Assembly (NCBI RefSeq): GCF_008831285.2
Contig: NC_045140.1
Span: 21,388,370-21,452,369, forward strand
Length of the DNA stretch: 64,000 nucleotides
Reading direction: 5' to 3'
Source: Nymphaea colorata
Lineage: Eukaryota > Streptophyta > Magnoliopsida > Nymphaeales > Nymphaeaceae
Shown here: positions 39,475-51,240 of the stretch, piece by piece
Layout of the letters: each line of letters opens with the position of its first letter
Position numbering within the stretch: the first letter of the stretch is position 1
Position numbers and translations under genes: made by a program
The notes under the pieces: generated by a model
What the model saw: only the letters and a program-made list of their open reading frames with translations
The model's database searches: none
Told to the model about the DNA's origin: nothing

Positions 39475-39610
39475 AGGGCTGCACAACGAGTTGAGCTAGC
39501 TCAAGTTCGACTCAAACTCGACTCGTTTATAAATAAGTCGAGCTCATACTCGAAATGTTAAACGAGTCGAATACGAGTTGTAAGAATTTGAATCGCTTAA
39601 ACTCGACTTG
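39475..39610. repeat. 'CTCGACTCGTTTA' dispersed repeat
   Basis: Runs of AACTCGACTCG, TAAGTCGAGCTC and AACGAGTCGA make an interrupted palindrome. Sequences of this wording are common dispersed repeats in angiosperm spacers. A poorer copy lies at 10555-10690. Confidence 0.5.
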
Positions 39611-41733
39611 GCTCGACTACATAATGAATGTTGAATTATAATGAGAAAATAGTTAAACAAAGTAGCAACTAAATGAGTTAACAAGTTAAATGAGTTAAAC
39701 TAAACGAATTAGACTCGTGTAGATGGGGCTGGTTCCGACTCAAAGCTTGAAGATATTGAATTAGACTGAATTTTGATGTTACTAAAATTTTAAGTTACAC
39801 TTCGAGTAACCTGAGATTCATGAAATGTGAGATCTTGTGGATCATGCCCTGAATTCAAACTCCTTGAGTTTGAACGGCAGAAACATGTCGCTTGAGTTTG
39901 CATGTTAGATCCTATAAGCCATGTCCAGCTCCATATTTGAACTAATTGGGCCCTATAGCTCTTACGCAAATATTTGTTCAGTTCTTTCTCTCACCAAACT
40001 CCAGATCCAAATGAATTGTTATGGGTCATGCAACGTTCAAGACCCACCGGAAGACGACCTTCTCCGTCCATACCCTTGCCGGGAAACTTGTTCGAAGAGA
40101 AAAGGCTGACCCTGATTTCTTGGGGCGACTTTCCAACAGTCTATTGAATGAACGGTGTTGGTCTCCTGTCTCCGCGTACGACGACAACATACCCTTGTAT
40201 TCAACGTGACCGGCTAACCCTGGACATGGGTTTACTCGAGAAGGATTCTTATGATTATAAATGACAACTACAAGTAATCGTACCAGCTTTTCCCATTTGC
40301 GACTTGGGTTCAAATGTGACGACCTGGTCTTATGAGCTAGCTTTTGAATTGAGTTTGACCGTCACCTGAGGTAAAGTGTAGAAAGAGAGAAAAGAGGGGA
40401 TGAAAATATCCAAAGGAGAATTTGTTTTTCCACAAACTTTTTTCCCGTCTATTTGTTCTAAGATTTCCCATTAAAATAACCACAAAATTCCCATCGATCA
40501 GACATCAGGCGGTCGAACCGAGAGGAAATTGATTATGGCTAATTTTGCTTTAGAAATAAGTTTTCATGGAATGAAGTGGTTAAAACGTGCTGAAATTAGC
40601 AACTATGGGCAGAATCACTTTGTACCAGAAAAGAACTTCTAGGGCATAAGACCTGATGACAAGCCTGAAACCAAGTCAGCCTGCCAACATGATTAGGCAT
40701 AGCCATCAGATGAAAATCAATGTAATAAAACCGGCAGCATGACCAAAGCATTCATTTTCATATTGTGCTTGAACAGCATCAAAACAATGAAGACCCCAGA
40801 ATTTCAAGATCCGAACACCATGTTTTGGAAACGGGATCATGCATGCGAATAGAATTGAACAAATGGAAGCACTGAAATTTCTGTAGTTGGCAACGGTTAC
40901 CTCCAGTTAGTTGGTGAAAAATAAACAGACTGCTGGAACTAACATGATCGATTACTGAAGCTCAAGAGTGGAGCATGAGTAATTCAGATGGAAACCACGT
41001 TGTCATATAGCGCACAATTGGTGGAGTAGTCAAAATTTGAAGTGAATATATCTGAAGCCAATTTTTCTCAGATGCATGTGTTGACAGAGAAAAGTTAACT
41101 GCCATTCTCATGAAAAGATCCAGTTGTCTAATAGACCTTCAATAAAGATGTATCTAAACAACGCAAATCTCCAGTAAATTCATTGGGAAAGGCATTCCCT
41201 TTTGGATCCCCTACAATTTATTTCCATCAAATTCTCCCAAATTGTCACCTCCCAGTTACTTGGAAAAATGGCTTTGAATCAGCATCTTTATGGAAACCCG
41301 CAGCTTCAGACGAGCCATATTACACAGGCTTTGCTATTCAACAAGTTCTGATCATAGATAAAAGATTGCAGTTTCAAGGGATGCCCCACATGAACTCCAT
41401 TTTGGAGTGAGTTATTGAGCCGAAGCAACATCAACTGGTTTTGCGGCAACCAGTTTCACTAGCAGTTAATTGGCACAGGAACAGTTTCCAGATGGAAACT
41501 GCAGTTATACCCGGACAAAGCCATCCAAGGTATCAAACTATCGCTTGTCGTCCACCGAGTTGGAAGAGTCAACAGCCATGATTGGAATACTGGAAGAGAA
41601 CAACCACAATACAAACATGCCCAACTTCAACTCTTAACACAGAAAAAACAATTTCTGAAGTCACTTATCAGACATCGCATAAAAACTGTCTGGGACTGAA
41701 ATTGTTGAACAGAAGATCTACAACATTTCACTG

Positions 41734-44557
41734 CTACAATTTTTCTGAGACAATCTTACATATAGGAAATGTGTCATTTTTGCTCAAAAGCTTCAACGAA
41801 GGATCAACTTTAATATCTCGCATAAAAATTCTATCTCCAATATCAAGGTTGCTCAAATCAACGTCAATTTTAGGCAAAATATTGTTAGCAGGGCAGAGGT
41901 ACTTCAGACTGGTTCTGATCTTCCTTAGTGCGCCTCCTACACCAAAGCGAAGGATGTGATTAATTCTGGAAGACATCTACCAACTTATCACAAAGAGCAT
42001 ACGAATGAAACAGGTTAGTGATTAGTCTTATGTATCATATAAGCAAACAAGTCATCACAACTAGGAAAATCAAACAAACACATTATCACCATGGTCATTA
42101 CATTTACAGCATTATACTTGATACAAGTTTAATCAAATAACCTGTGACCCGGGTTTTGTTGCCACTTGCCAGAAGTGCAAAGAAATTACACCACGCTTGC
42201 TATGTTAGTTTTGGTATTTAAAGTTAACCTGGGTTTGGTTGCCAAGGTCAAAACACAGGCTACACGGCTACATCACGCTCCCAATGTTGGTTTTGGCACT
42301 TGGCATATAAGCACATATGCAACACCACAAAAAAGCCCTTAGCGTACATCCCCAAACCCATGCTTCACCTTCTGCAAGTAGTAATGCTCAGGAGAGTTGA
42401 ACCACGGCTTCCCAGCTGACGGCCACATCCTGTCCCAATACACCAAACACTGATTCTTGACATTTTTAATTAACAGGGATAAGGTTTTTGAGAACGTCTT
42501 GCAAAGACCACAAGATCATCTTTAGAAAGGAGGGATTCTGACAACATCCTAGTTAAAAACCACACATAATTTAGTATTTGAAAACATTAAAAAATCAGAA
42601 AAGACAAAAACTCAAGCTCCCATGATCTATTATTCTCTTAGGCTCCAATATGATCCTAGGCACAGACGAGCCTAGAGAGTCAAGGTGAACTACATAGGAC
42701 ATGACAAATGAATCCATAGCCACTGATGCATAAGAAACAACATTCACATTCTTTCAAAGCATTAAGCGAGAAAATTGCAGGTTAGTCAAATAAGGTTAAG
42801 AGAACTGTATGGGAGGTCGATTTGAAGAGGAAACCCATGCCTCATAATTAAGGTCAAATATGCTGACAAGATATGCATAAGGTTAAATATGCTGCGATCT
42901 GATAGCATCTTAAGTTCACAGCATTTTTAGGCGTGCTGTGGGCTATCCTTTCAACATGTTAATCCAATTGATGTACAAGGTAATTAACCTCCTATTATAT
43001 TAATTCTATGAAGATGTATACATTTGTTGATAATTCTAACTTCAATAGGATACATATGCATAAGAATTTTTAGGATAACGGGTAACTAAATAATCCTAAT
43101 ACCCCATCCAACAATCAGTTTCAACGTAGTCCAGAACAAATGTAAGCAATCCTAATTATGAAATGAATGATGAAAAAAACTTCTCTGAGTGAACAGGCAA
43201 AAGACAGCAGCATACGAGGAATTTCCTAAATCTGTCCCATCTAGGCGATTCATACAAAAATTTCAACTGCATAAATAAAGAACACAAGCAGTCCAAGCCT
43301 TTTTCTGTATGATACATACTAGTGGGCAGTTCACGGATGTGTAATTTCTTTTTGTGAACATGGGACGGATGCCTGACGGGTTTAAGAGGTCCATAAGTAG
43401 AACAAGACAACTCAAAGAGAATTTTTTAGCTCACAAGCATGCCACTTTTTTATTATCAATCTCAGCTATCCAGATAAATTCATTCAATGCCAACTAGTTG
43501 ATCTTCCTGATAAATTTTGAGAAGTCTTTTACGTCCTCTCCTTTCCATAGGAAGGACAGCCAATGCATGGATAAACAACGATTTCAAAGCGAAAGGAGAA
43601 CATTTCATGATTCAGATCAGCATGAGAAAGCAGAAAACGATGTTCGTATGTTCAAAAGTTTTCTGTAATTCAATCATGTCAAGCCATAACCATTCAATCT
43701 AATTACCATTACAAGACGGAAGGCGCAAGCTTATCCGAATTCATACAACTATTATCAAAGTTTGACTTCATTCTGATCAACAATAAGCAAATCAGGTTTC
43801 CCAAAATGGCAATTCCCGCTCCTTAATTCAATTATTGCAATAGGTTCGCCAGCAACTTGACCAAAGTGAATTCAGAGAAGACGTTCATAAGTGGATATCA
43901 AAAGTAATGGATAACAAAGAAACCCAAACACGGCATTTCCCAACAAAAAAAAGAATTGCAATTAAACATTCACCTTTCTTAATGCCAGGGCAATCGCTCG
44001 CGCCATTGAAAACGATCGGCACATCGACCTCCAACTCGCCACCATCCATCGCCCATACAAGCACCAAGTTCAGGATCTCCCCCGTTTCAGAATTACGATG
44101 AACCTGAAACTCACAACCAAAATCCCTCAAAGTCCCCCCGGACACAAGTTTGGAAAAGTAACCGGACCACACAGGAAGGGATCTTCACCTTGATGGGCAA
44201 AACGGTGCCAGATTCGAGCACATGAGAAGAGCCGGGGCCGGCGAGGATGCGGAGGTCGAAGGTGCGGGAGAGGAAGAAGGGCTCCTCGACGGAGCCGAGG
44301 AGGGTGAGGATGTGGTTTCGATCGGCGGTGATGAGGCGCTTGCGGGAGACGGGGAAGGAGTTATTGCGCTCGAAGATCACGGCCGGGATCCTCCCTTGCG
44401 CCCTCTCGCGAGCCGCGACTCTCCTGCCCGTGAACTCCCTCGGCACCGCTTCTATCGCCAGCTCCTGCAACGAAGACGACGATGAGGAGGAAAGGGCCCT
44501 GGACAACGATGGTTGCGCCCTACACAATGTGGCGGCGACACGCCATTTCTGCATCAT
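41734..44557 (-). CDS. bL25-family ribosomal protein, probably mitochondrial
   Basis: Three exons close in frame: 44189-44557, 43974-44103 and 41734-41936. They give 233 aa from the first of two adjacent ATGs. Residues 1-30 (MMQKWRVAATLCRAQPSLSR, then a Ser run) look like a mitochondrial targeting peptide. The body carries plant L25 blocks: FTGRRVAARERAQGRIPAV, SRKRLITADRNHI, PFFLSRTFDLRI, VHRNSETGEILNLVLVW, ELEVDVPIVFNG, CPGIKKGG, IDVDLSNLDIGDRI and PSLKLLSKNDTFPICKIV. Bacterial L25 binds 5S rRNA, and the plant family is annotated as ribosomal protein L25/Gln-tRNA synthetase anticodon-binding-like, so a role in the mitochondrial large subunit is inferred. The last intron is long (about 2.0 kb), while the first is under 90 bases. 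The protein continues past the L25 fold into a TL5/CTC-like C-terminal domain. Confidence 0.9.
42140..42305. repeat. Imperfect tandem duplication in the bL25 intron
   Basis: About 42142-42225 and 42228-42305 share CCTG..GGTTT.GTTGCCA, CACGCT.CYATGTT and GTTTTGG in the same order, so an 80-odd base unit was doubled and then diverged. It is in the long last intron of the bL25 gene. Confidence 0.5.
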
Positions 44558-45137
44558 CGTGCTCCCTCCCGCTCCCTCTCTCTTCTTGGTTATCGGCCGG
44601 CGAACCTCCCTTTCCTTGGGTTTAGGGGTTTAGAGACTTGGACGTCTGGGGTTTTATCTTATGTAACGAACCCATTTGATTCGTGTGTGAACCTTACATG
44701 TACCTGACCCGGTCATGAACAGTCTTGCGTCAGGTAATAAATCAAAATTACATGAACACTCATGTATTTGCAATCAGTCTAACAAAAATGATATCTGGTG
44801 AACACGGTAGAAGTCTCTACTCAACTTTTTATTTCTTTACTTTCGGTGCTTTGAGGTGGCCTCCTCTTTTTACTGTTTTCAAAACAAATTCTTACGACAC
44901 TTTAAACCTTTCTAAAAGTTTTCTAACTACTGCTTCTAAATCTAAACGTGTTCTCTATTCAGCCCGAAGTGGCACATCCCAAATCTGCAGAAGAAGATTG
45001 AAGTGCACCACCGTCCACTTGCAGATGAAGCCCATCTTCCATGGCACCCGTTCTTGAAAGTTATCAGTTATGAGAATCCTTTTCTCATCCTTTTCCTAAA
45101 CCAAATAGCTGGAAGGTTGTATTCAAGCATCCTTTAT

Positions 45138-45375
45138 GGGGCGTTTGATTACTCTGAAATTGAAATCCATGGATCTGATGTGGCATGCTTTTACAAAGGT
45201 CTATACTAAAATTCATAGTTCATCAAATTAAGAATTTTAGTTCAGACCTAAGATCCTTATTTTACTTCTTTGCATTTATGAAAGGTCCAATTTAAGAATA
45301 GAGGGGGGAGGGTCCCATCTTAAGTTCATTAAATCTTAAAGATCTCAAACCCGAGGCTATCAATCAAACACCCTC
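45138..45375. mobile_element. MITE-like element with 'GGGGYGTTTGATT' ends
   Basis: The left end is GGGGCGTTTGATTACTCTGA. The right end on the other strand is GAGGGTGTTTGATTGATAGC. The terminal inverted repeats match over GGG.GTTTGATT, with a non-coding core of about 240 bases. Such ends are common among plant hAT-related MITEs. No clear 8-base target duplication was seen. Confidence 0.55.
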
Positions 45376-47746
45376 TTAGTTCTGTTATGTTCATGAAAAA
45401 ATTAAAAAATTAATTTAAACTTATCTATTGCAACCTGTTTGTAATAAATTTAACTTAGTAGTCTCATAACGCCAGTCAGTGCTGCTACCCTCTTGAGATT
45501 AGTGAACTGACTGAGACAAGCTTGGTCTGACATCATTGTCCTAGTCGAAGCAACGATAAAATAAATTGGGCAAGGAAGCGTTCAAAAACAGTCATCATAT
45601 ATAGGATGAGCTAACTTAGTAGTTTCATTCTATTTTCACAAAGAAGAGTTTTGGGGCTTTTGGTCTCGTCTGGAAAGAAAGAAAGAAATCAAATGAAGAA
45701 TGAAGTCTTTAAGGGCACACGCTCATTTCCCTTCCGAAGGATCTCAAATCAGTGCCTGCTTAATCAAACAGTGGGTTTTATAAAAAAAACAGCAGTGATC
45801 TCAGGTCCACACTGCTTCTTTAAAACCTTGGATCTAAAGTCGGATCTTTTTTTTGTTTTTTGATTTTTTGTTGGGGATGGTGCTGCTGCTGAGGGACTTC
45901 AAAGCATCTTCAATGATCTCAGATCACCAAAGCTTTCAGATCTCGATAAACAAACATGTCACCGAAGATTTCAGATCTCGATAAACAAACATGGCCTAAA
46001 AGTTTCAACTCTTGCTTTTTTATTGCACTTTCAAGCAACAAACTCCTCCGTTCAATTTATGAGTGCACAAAACACTCAGATTTTCAGTGCTCATGACATA
46101 CAAAGCAAACTCACAAAGCATGTGAGCTTTCTCATGGTTGCACAAAGCACTTGATTTTACCACACGCACAAGTAGGATTGTTAATATTTTTTTACTTCTG
46201 TCCAATTCTTACCCAAACTCAACGCATTTGGCTAGCCTGTTAATTGTCCAGGAAAACGGTAACCAGAGCCGCAATCAGAACAATGGTACTAAGTCCACTG
46301 ATTTGCCTTCACCTGAGTAACTGAATTGAATTAGAGATCCACTAACAGAACAACATGATCAGATACATTACTCAGAAAATTCAGCATGAACTGAGCTTTA
46401 ACAGAAGAAGGTTAAGATTGGAGCTCAAAGATGCATGAGAACAATGACTTGGAAAATGTTTCAGCAGATCATCCGCGTTCTTTTTCCCGGACGACAACAG
46501 TCTGATTCACCATCTAACTACCAATATTGCTATTGCCAATTAATCCTAATCCATTGGTGTCTGTGTTAGGATTCTGTTTAAATTGAGATCGTGGTCTGCT
46601 CCTTGGAAATCCTTGCTATGGTTCCTAATTAGTGTCGCAACGATACAAAACCAAATTCGTGATTACTGTTCTGGAGAGCAAATTGACAGAAACTTCTCAT
46701 GTCTTTGCTTATTGGGGATTCCACCACTCAGAGATAAGGAACCAAGGTGTGGCTCAGACCAACTCCACCTAGAAGGCCCACGATTCCTTCAGGTGCAGAG
46801 TTTCATACAAGAGCTAAGCACCCATCTGCAACTACTCGGCTAGATTGTTAAGAGCTCTAACTAAAACTCGTTTCTTTTACTGTTTCATAGACTTCACCTG
46901 TGACCTGTTGAAAGTTACCCTGAAATTCGTCGATAGCAATCGAAACTTGCCTGGAGAGAAGTGCATTGAACTTTCTTCATCATTGAGTGAGTTCTAAATG
47001 AAGTCCAGAATCTGAACTCTTTGAAGATTAACATCTGTGACTTTCTAACCGGAAGTCGTGTGCCTGGTTCAACTCAAGTAACGAAGGTGCTCGTGAAAAT
47101 GAAACGTTACTAGTACAGTAAACGCCCGTCAACCATCTTGATCAGACTTTGAATCTAGGCAACAAACATAGATATGCGTTTTTTTTTTTTTTTGTTACGA
47201 TTTCTCTTTTTGGGTATGCAAGTCGAGTTGAAGAAAGCATCCAATTAAACAGCTTCATTCGTACGATCAACGTAAAAAGACATATGTTTCACTTGAAAGA
47301 GGTGAAGAATTCAATACTGAGCAGCAAAAACTAAGTACAAATTTATTCAACCCAAACTTGTTCGTTTAGAAAATTTTGAAAGAATCGATCGACTTCAGGT
47401 AAGAACCGACGGTTAACCCTGGAGCAATGGCAGCACAGAGTACAATTTTTAGTATAGAGAAGCGGAAGTGGGTCCGATCCAGAGCAGATACCATACGAAG
47501 TCAGATTAATTTAGACGGGTCTGCTCAGATTTAGAAAAAGATATGCAGAAGTTACATCTTGGATCAGACCCATCTTCATCAGCACCGAGTGGACGTGTGC
47601 AATTGGGGTTTCCGCTAACGGGCCCTTTAAGGAGTCAAGTTTATCTATCAACTCACAACACGAAATAATGATGCATCAAAGGAGTATACTTCAAGAAAAC
47701 CAGACACAGAAAAATGGATAAAGGGGTATTCAAGATTGCATTATAT

Positions 47747-47768
47747 AAATATATATATATATATATAT
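47747..47768. repeat. (AT)n microsatellite
   Basis: A run of about eleven AT units in AT-rich spacer DNA. Shorter runs occur near 53433, 55086 and 55316. Confidence 0.9.
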
Positions 47769-50469
47769 GCTGATGATCAAAGTTGCCGCTTTTTACGTGC
47801 AGATAATTATTATAATTTTAGACTTCACAGTCCTTTTCAAGTTATATCTGAAACTTGCTTCTTCGGCGACTACTTTCTGTAAGAGTTAATGCGCAGGAGA
47901 CACGACTTCTTGCGAGAAGAAGAAAATTTGGTATCGATCCAAACTTTTATATACGGCTATGTCAGATTCTCTCCTGATTCAAGAACAACTTTGCATGCAT
48001 GCATGTGAATTTTTTACTTTGTCCGCAGGTGAAAAATTCACATAGAAGTTAAAGGGAGAGAGATAGAGAGGGAGGGAGAGATTGATCACGTAGAGCTACC
48101 ATTTTGATATCGATATGAAAAGCTTTCGTCGTCCATTGGTGTTTCTTCCGGCTGGCTGATCTCATATAAAAGAGTTCTCTTTTCATTAGTTCTTACCGGT
48201 GCATGATGCACATCAAGCACCATCTTTGAGAAATTTTATCTCGTCCGATCCGATCCACAGATGAAAAAGACAAAAAGAAAAGATTTACCTGTTAAAGCAT
48301 GGAAAAGTAGTTTTTAACCTTGATCTACTTTTCCGGTTACTTTCTTGCAATGTTTCCTATCGAACTATGAATGTCTATCTCGATTACCAATTAATTTCTC
48401 CCACCCACCTCTTTCTCTGAAAGCAAAGATGGGGCTAACCACCATATCGGCCATGCATTTAAGCGCTGGTTCATCCAACGGCAAGGGTTTGAAAAGGGGC
48501 AACGGATCATGAAAAAGAGAGAAGAGAGACAGAAAGTGGTGGAAGCATGCGATGACAAAAGGGACGATCTTTGTAGGAAGAATTATTGAAGGCCAAGCTG
48601 AGCTGCGACTCAGTAAGGTCCACTTGTTGGTCACCATTTGGGTTCAATAATGTGGCCAAGGTGCATTGCAACCTATCACCAACACCATTAATGTATCCCA
48701 TGCTGCTCCTCCCCGTCCGGACAGGCAGGCCTTTCCTTTGATCACGGCCCGTAAAGTGACCTTCCAAAGCCCGAACCCCCACGTTGTCCCCCTCCCCTCT
48801 TGTCACTGTACCGATCAATTTCACCGCCAACCATTGAACCTTGTGGTGGTTCCCGGCGGAGCTAGAATTTTTTTTTGGCTGAGAAGCACTTTGAGTCGCC
48901 AACCCGAGTTTGATGTGGGCATCGCATGTGACTGAAACTAGATCTGCCTGCCTTCGCTGTACTCGGATTTTTGTAGGTCTGCTGACCGCACTGGCCCACA
49001 CCAGTCACACTATAACTCTGTTACGTTGCGGATGCATGTCTCTATGGTGGATCTACCGTCACTGTTTTTGGGTAAGATTCTTTTTCTTCTGGGAAGGGAG
49101 AAATTTGGAGATTTGCTTAATAATTGGTGATTGATGGTGAATAAGATGGCATGATTATTGGGTGGGGTTATAGAGAATGTATGGAATTATTGAGCATTGC
49201 ATGAGACAAAACAGGCTTTGTGAATGTGATTGTAGGCCAAAGTGGAGTTGATTAACAGAAGACCTCATGTTCACTTATAGTTGTTGCATATTGCTTTCAT
49301 AATTAATATCATGGTCGTAAAAATGTCGGATATTACGAGGGGCTAAGAAAAGGTAAGCATAGGAAATAGAAAGCGTAAAATTCTGAATCTGTATTCTCCA
49401 GTATCGTCGTTACATCATGACTTCGGATATTTGTTGATGCCATGATAGAATCACAAAGTACTCCCGTGTGAAATTCTCGTACAAAGAAATTAATTTGACC
49501 GCATTCTCTATTCTTCTTTCATTTTTGTTGATAAAAGAAAGCTACTGCTTTATAACGAAAACTACAAACCGCAGTGACCGAATTTTCTCTTTTCGATAAA
49601 GATCGGCCATTATAAGCGACAATATGATAATCATAGTTCGGTTGATTAATATATCGTATGTCTTTTTTATGATATGAATCACAAAGTACTCCTATTTGGA
49701 CATATCTGCAGACACCTCCGTGTACACTCGATCGACGGAAAAGTGATGTGTGAACATGGTTTATTATTAACCCAACCAAGTAGGAGCAGTAGGGGGCAAT
49801 GGTAGATGCCATTGATGCCGATGAAGAAGGTAGAAACGATAATGAAAGATCAGATTCATGGTGGGCCGCTTTCCGATTTTTTGCCTGCAAAGAATCCGAT
49901 CGTCGACGTCTTTTAGTTGGTGTGAATCCAATGCATGCATTTGCGCCCTGTTGAGATAGTAATATTCAACGTTCACTCATGAGAATGTGGTTGGTAAATC
50001 AAGTTCCTGAACTCTCGTATTATGAGCTTTTAAGTTCACGAACTGATTGGCCGCATACCTGGGCCCGGGTCAAGCACGTACTAATATTAGAAATTTAGTT
50101 GGGTACTGGGTCTACATATATAGACAATGGATCATTACATACTACATGTTTGGATATCCATTTTAAAAGTGATCTAATATTCTTGGGTCTGTATTACTCA
50201 ATCCTAATGCATCTAACATGAATTGAAGTTTATAAGAGGCTTGTCATTGGCAAGACGTCATTCGGATTTTGTCTAGGGTAGTGGTACTTAAAAGCATTGT
50301 CACAATTTTTTTTTTTTTTGAAAAAAACAGGTTAAAACATGAAAAATAAGTCAACCAAATAAAATGGCAAAAAATGATTTTTTAAAAAACGCCGAAATTA
50401 AAAAAACACATTTCGAATGTGTTTATTTTCCCTTTTTTCCATTTTAGGAGTTTTTTTTCACATTTTTTA

Positions 50470-50665
50470 ATGCCAAACTGCTTGTTTTTATTTTTTAATT
50501 TTTATTTGTTATTTATCTACTTATTGTTTGATGTTGTCTTATTAGTTTCTCATTTATTTTACTTTTTCGTAATTTTTAAGGTTTTAAATGTTTTTAAAAT
50601 TTACTGTATGTTTCATTTTGTTTCAAGCTTGCCGTATTACATCTATAAAAACCTTACAATTTAAA
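50470..50665. repeat. AT-rich dispersed repeat, copy B
   Basis: Diverged copy of 37025-37228 in the same orientation: ATGCCAAACTGCTTG, TTGTTTGATGTTGTCTTATT, TCTCATTTATTTTACTTTTT and GCCGTATTACATCTATAAAA align in order. The segments further left in both copies are T- and A-run rich and probably belong to the same element. Confidence 0.6.
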
Positions 50666-50884
50666 ATGTAAAAAAGATACTTGTGACTATGACTTAGAAG
50701 TCTTGTTGACAAAGAGTTTTTTTTTTTTTAAAAAAAAAGAGGATTTCCAAATGCATTATTGCATTTGAAACATCTACCATTTTCGGTCCTACATTTATCA
50801 TTCAAAGGAGTAGCAACCACCAAAACTGAACCGATAATGCACCTTTTATGCAATTGTCTATCCGACCAGCTATACTACGCTCGT

Positions 50885-51240
50885 AGAGATGTCAACGGAT
50901 CGGATTCAAATTAGATATTCCGTCAACTGTATCCATTTTTCGATTATTCACATATTTGGATCCAAAAATCGGATTCAAATACAACTAAAGAATAGTCATA
51001 TCCAAATTCAAATACGACTAAAGATTAGTCATATCCAAATCCGAATCCAAATTTCGAACCTAATTTTGCCAATTTTCAAAATGTAAGAGTATTAGGTATA
51101 GAATATTTGTTTAGAAATAAATCCGACCCAAATCCGTAACTGAATCCGATCAAATATTTATGTACATCCAAATCTGAATCAGCACGGACGTCATTTCTTA
51201 AATTTGAATCCAATCCGATTTCTTAAGATTTTTTTTTTTT
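50885..51240. repeat. 'GGATTCAAAT' type dispersed repeat with an internal doublet
   Basis: Many ATCCAAATCCGAATC-like phrases. Inside, a unit of about 33 bases (AAATACRACTAAAGAWTAGT then CATATCCAAAT) occurs twice in tandem near 50977-51045. Non-coding; the class of element is unknown to me. Confidence 0.5.

Larger units (their letters stand above)
33032..41733. other. MAPKKK 5' leader/promoter, then a long intergenic stretch
   Basis: About 33032-33300 is GC- and CT-rich and probably holds the MAPKKK leader and promoter. Beyond it lie AT-rich DNA and scattered repeats (listed separately), with homopolymer runs such as 36509-36518 and 38179-38202. No gene is recognised. Paired phrases such as ACAAGAATCAAA near 36580 and 36610 suggest small local duplications. 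Confidence 0.5.
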
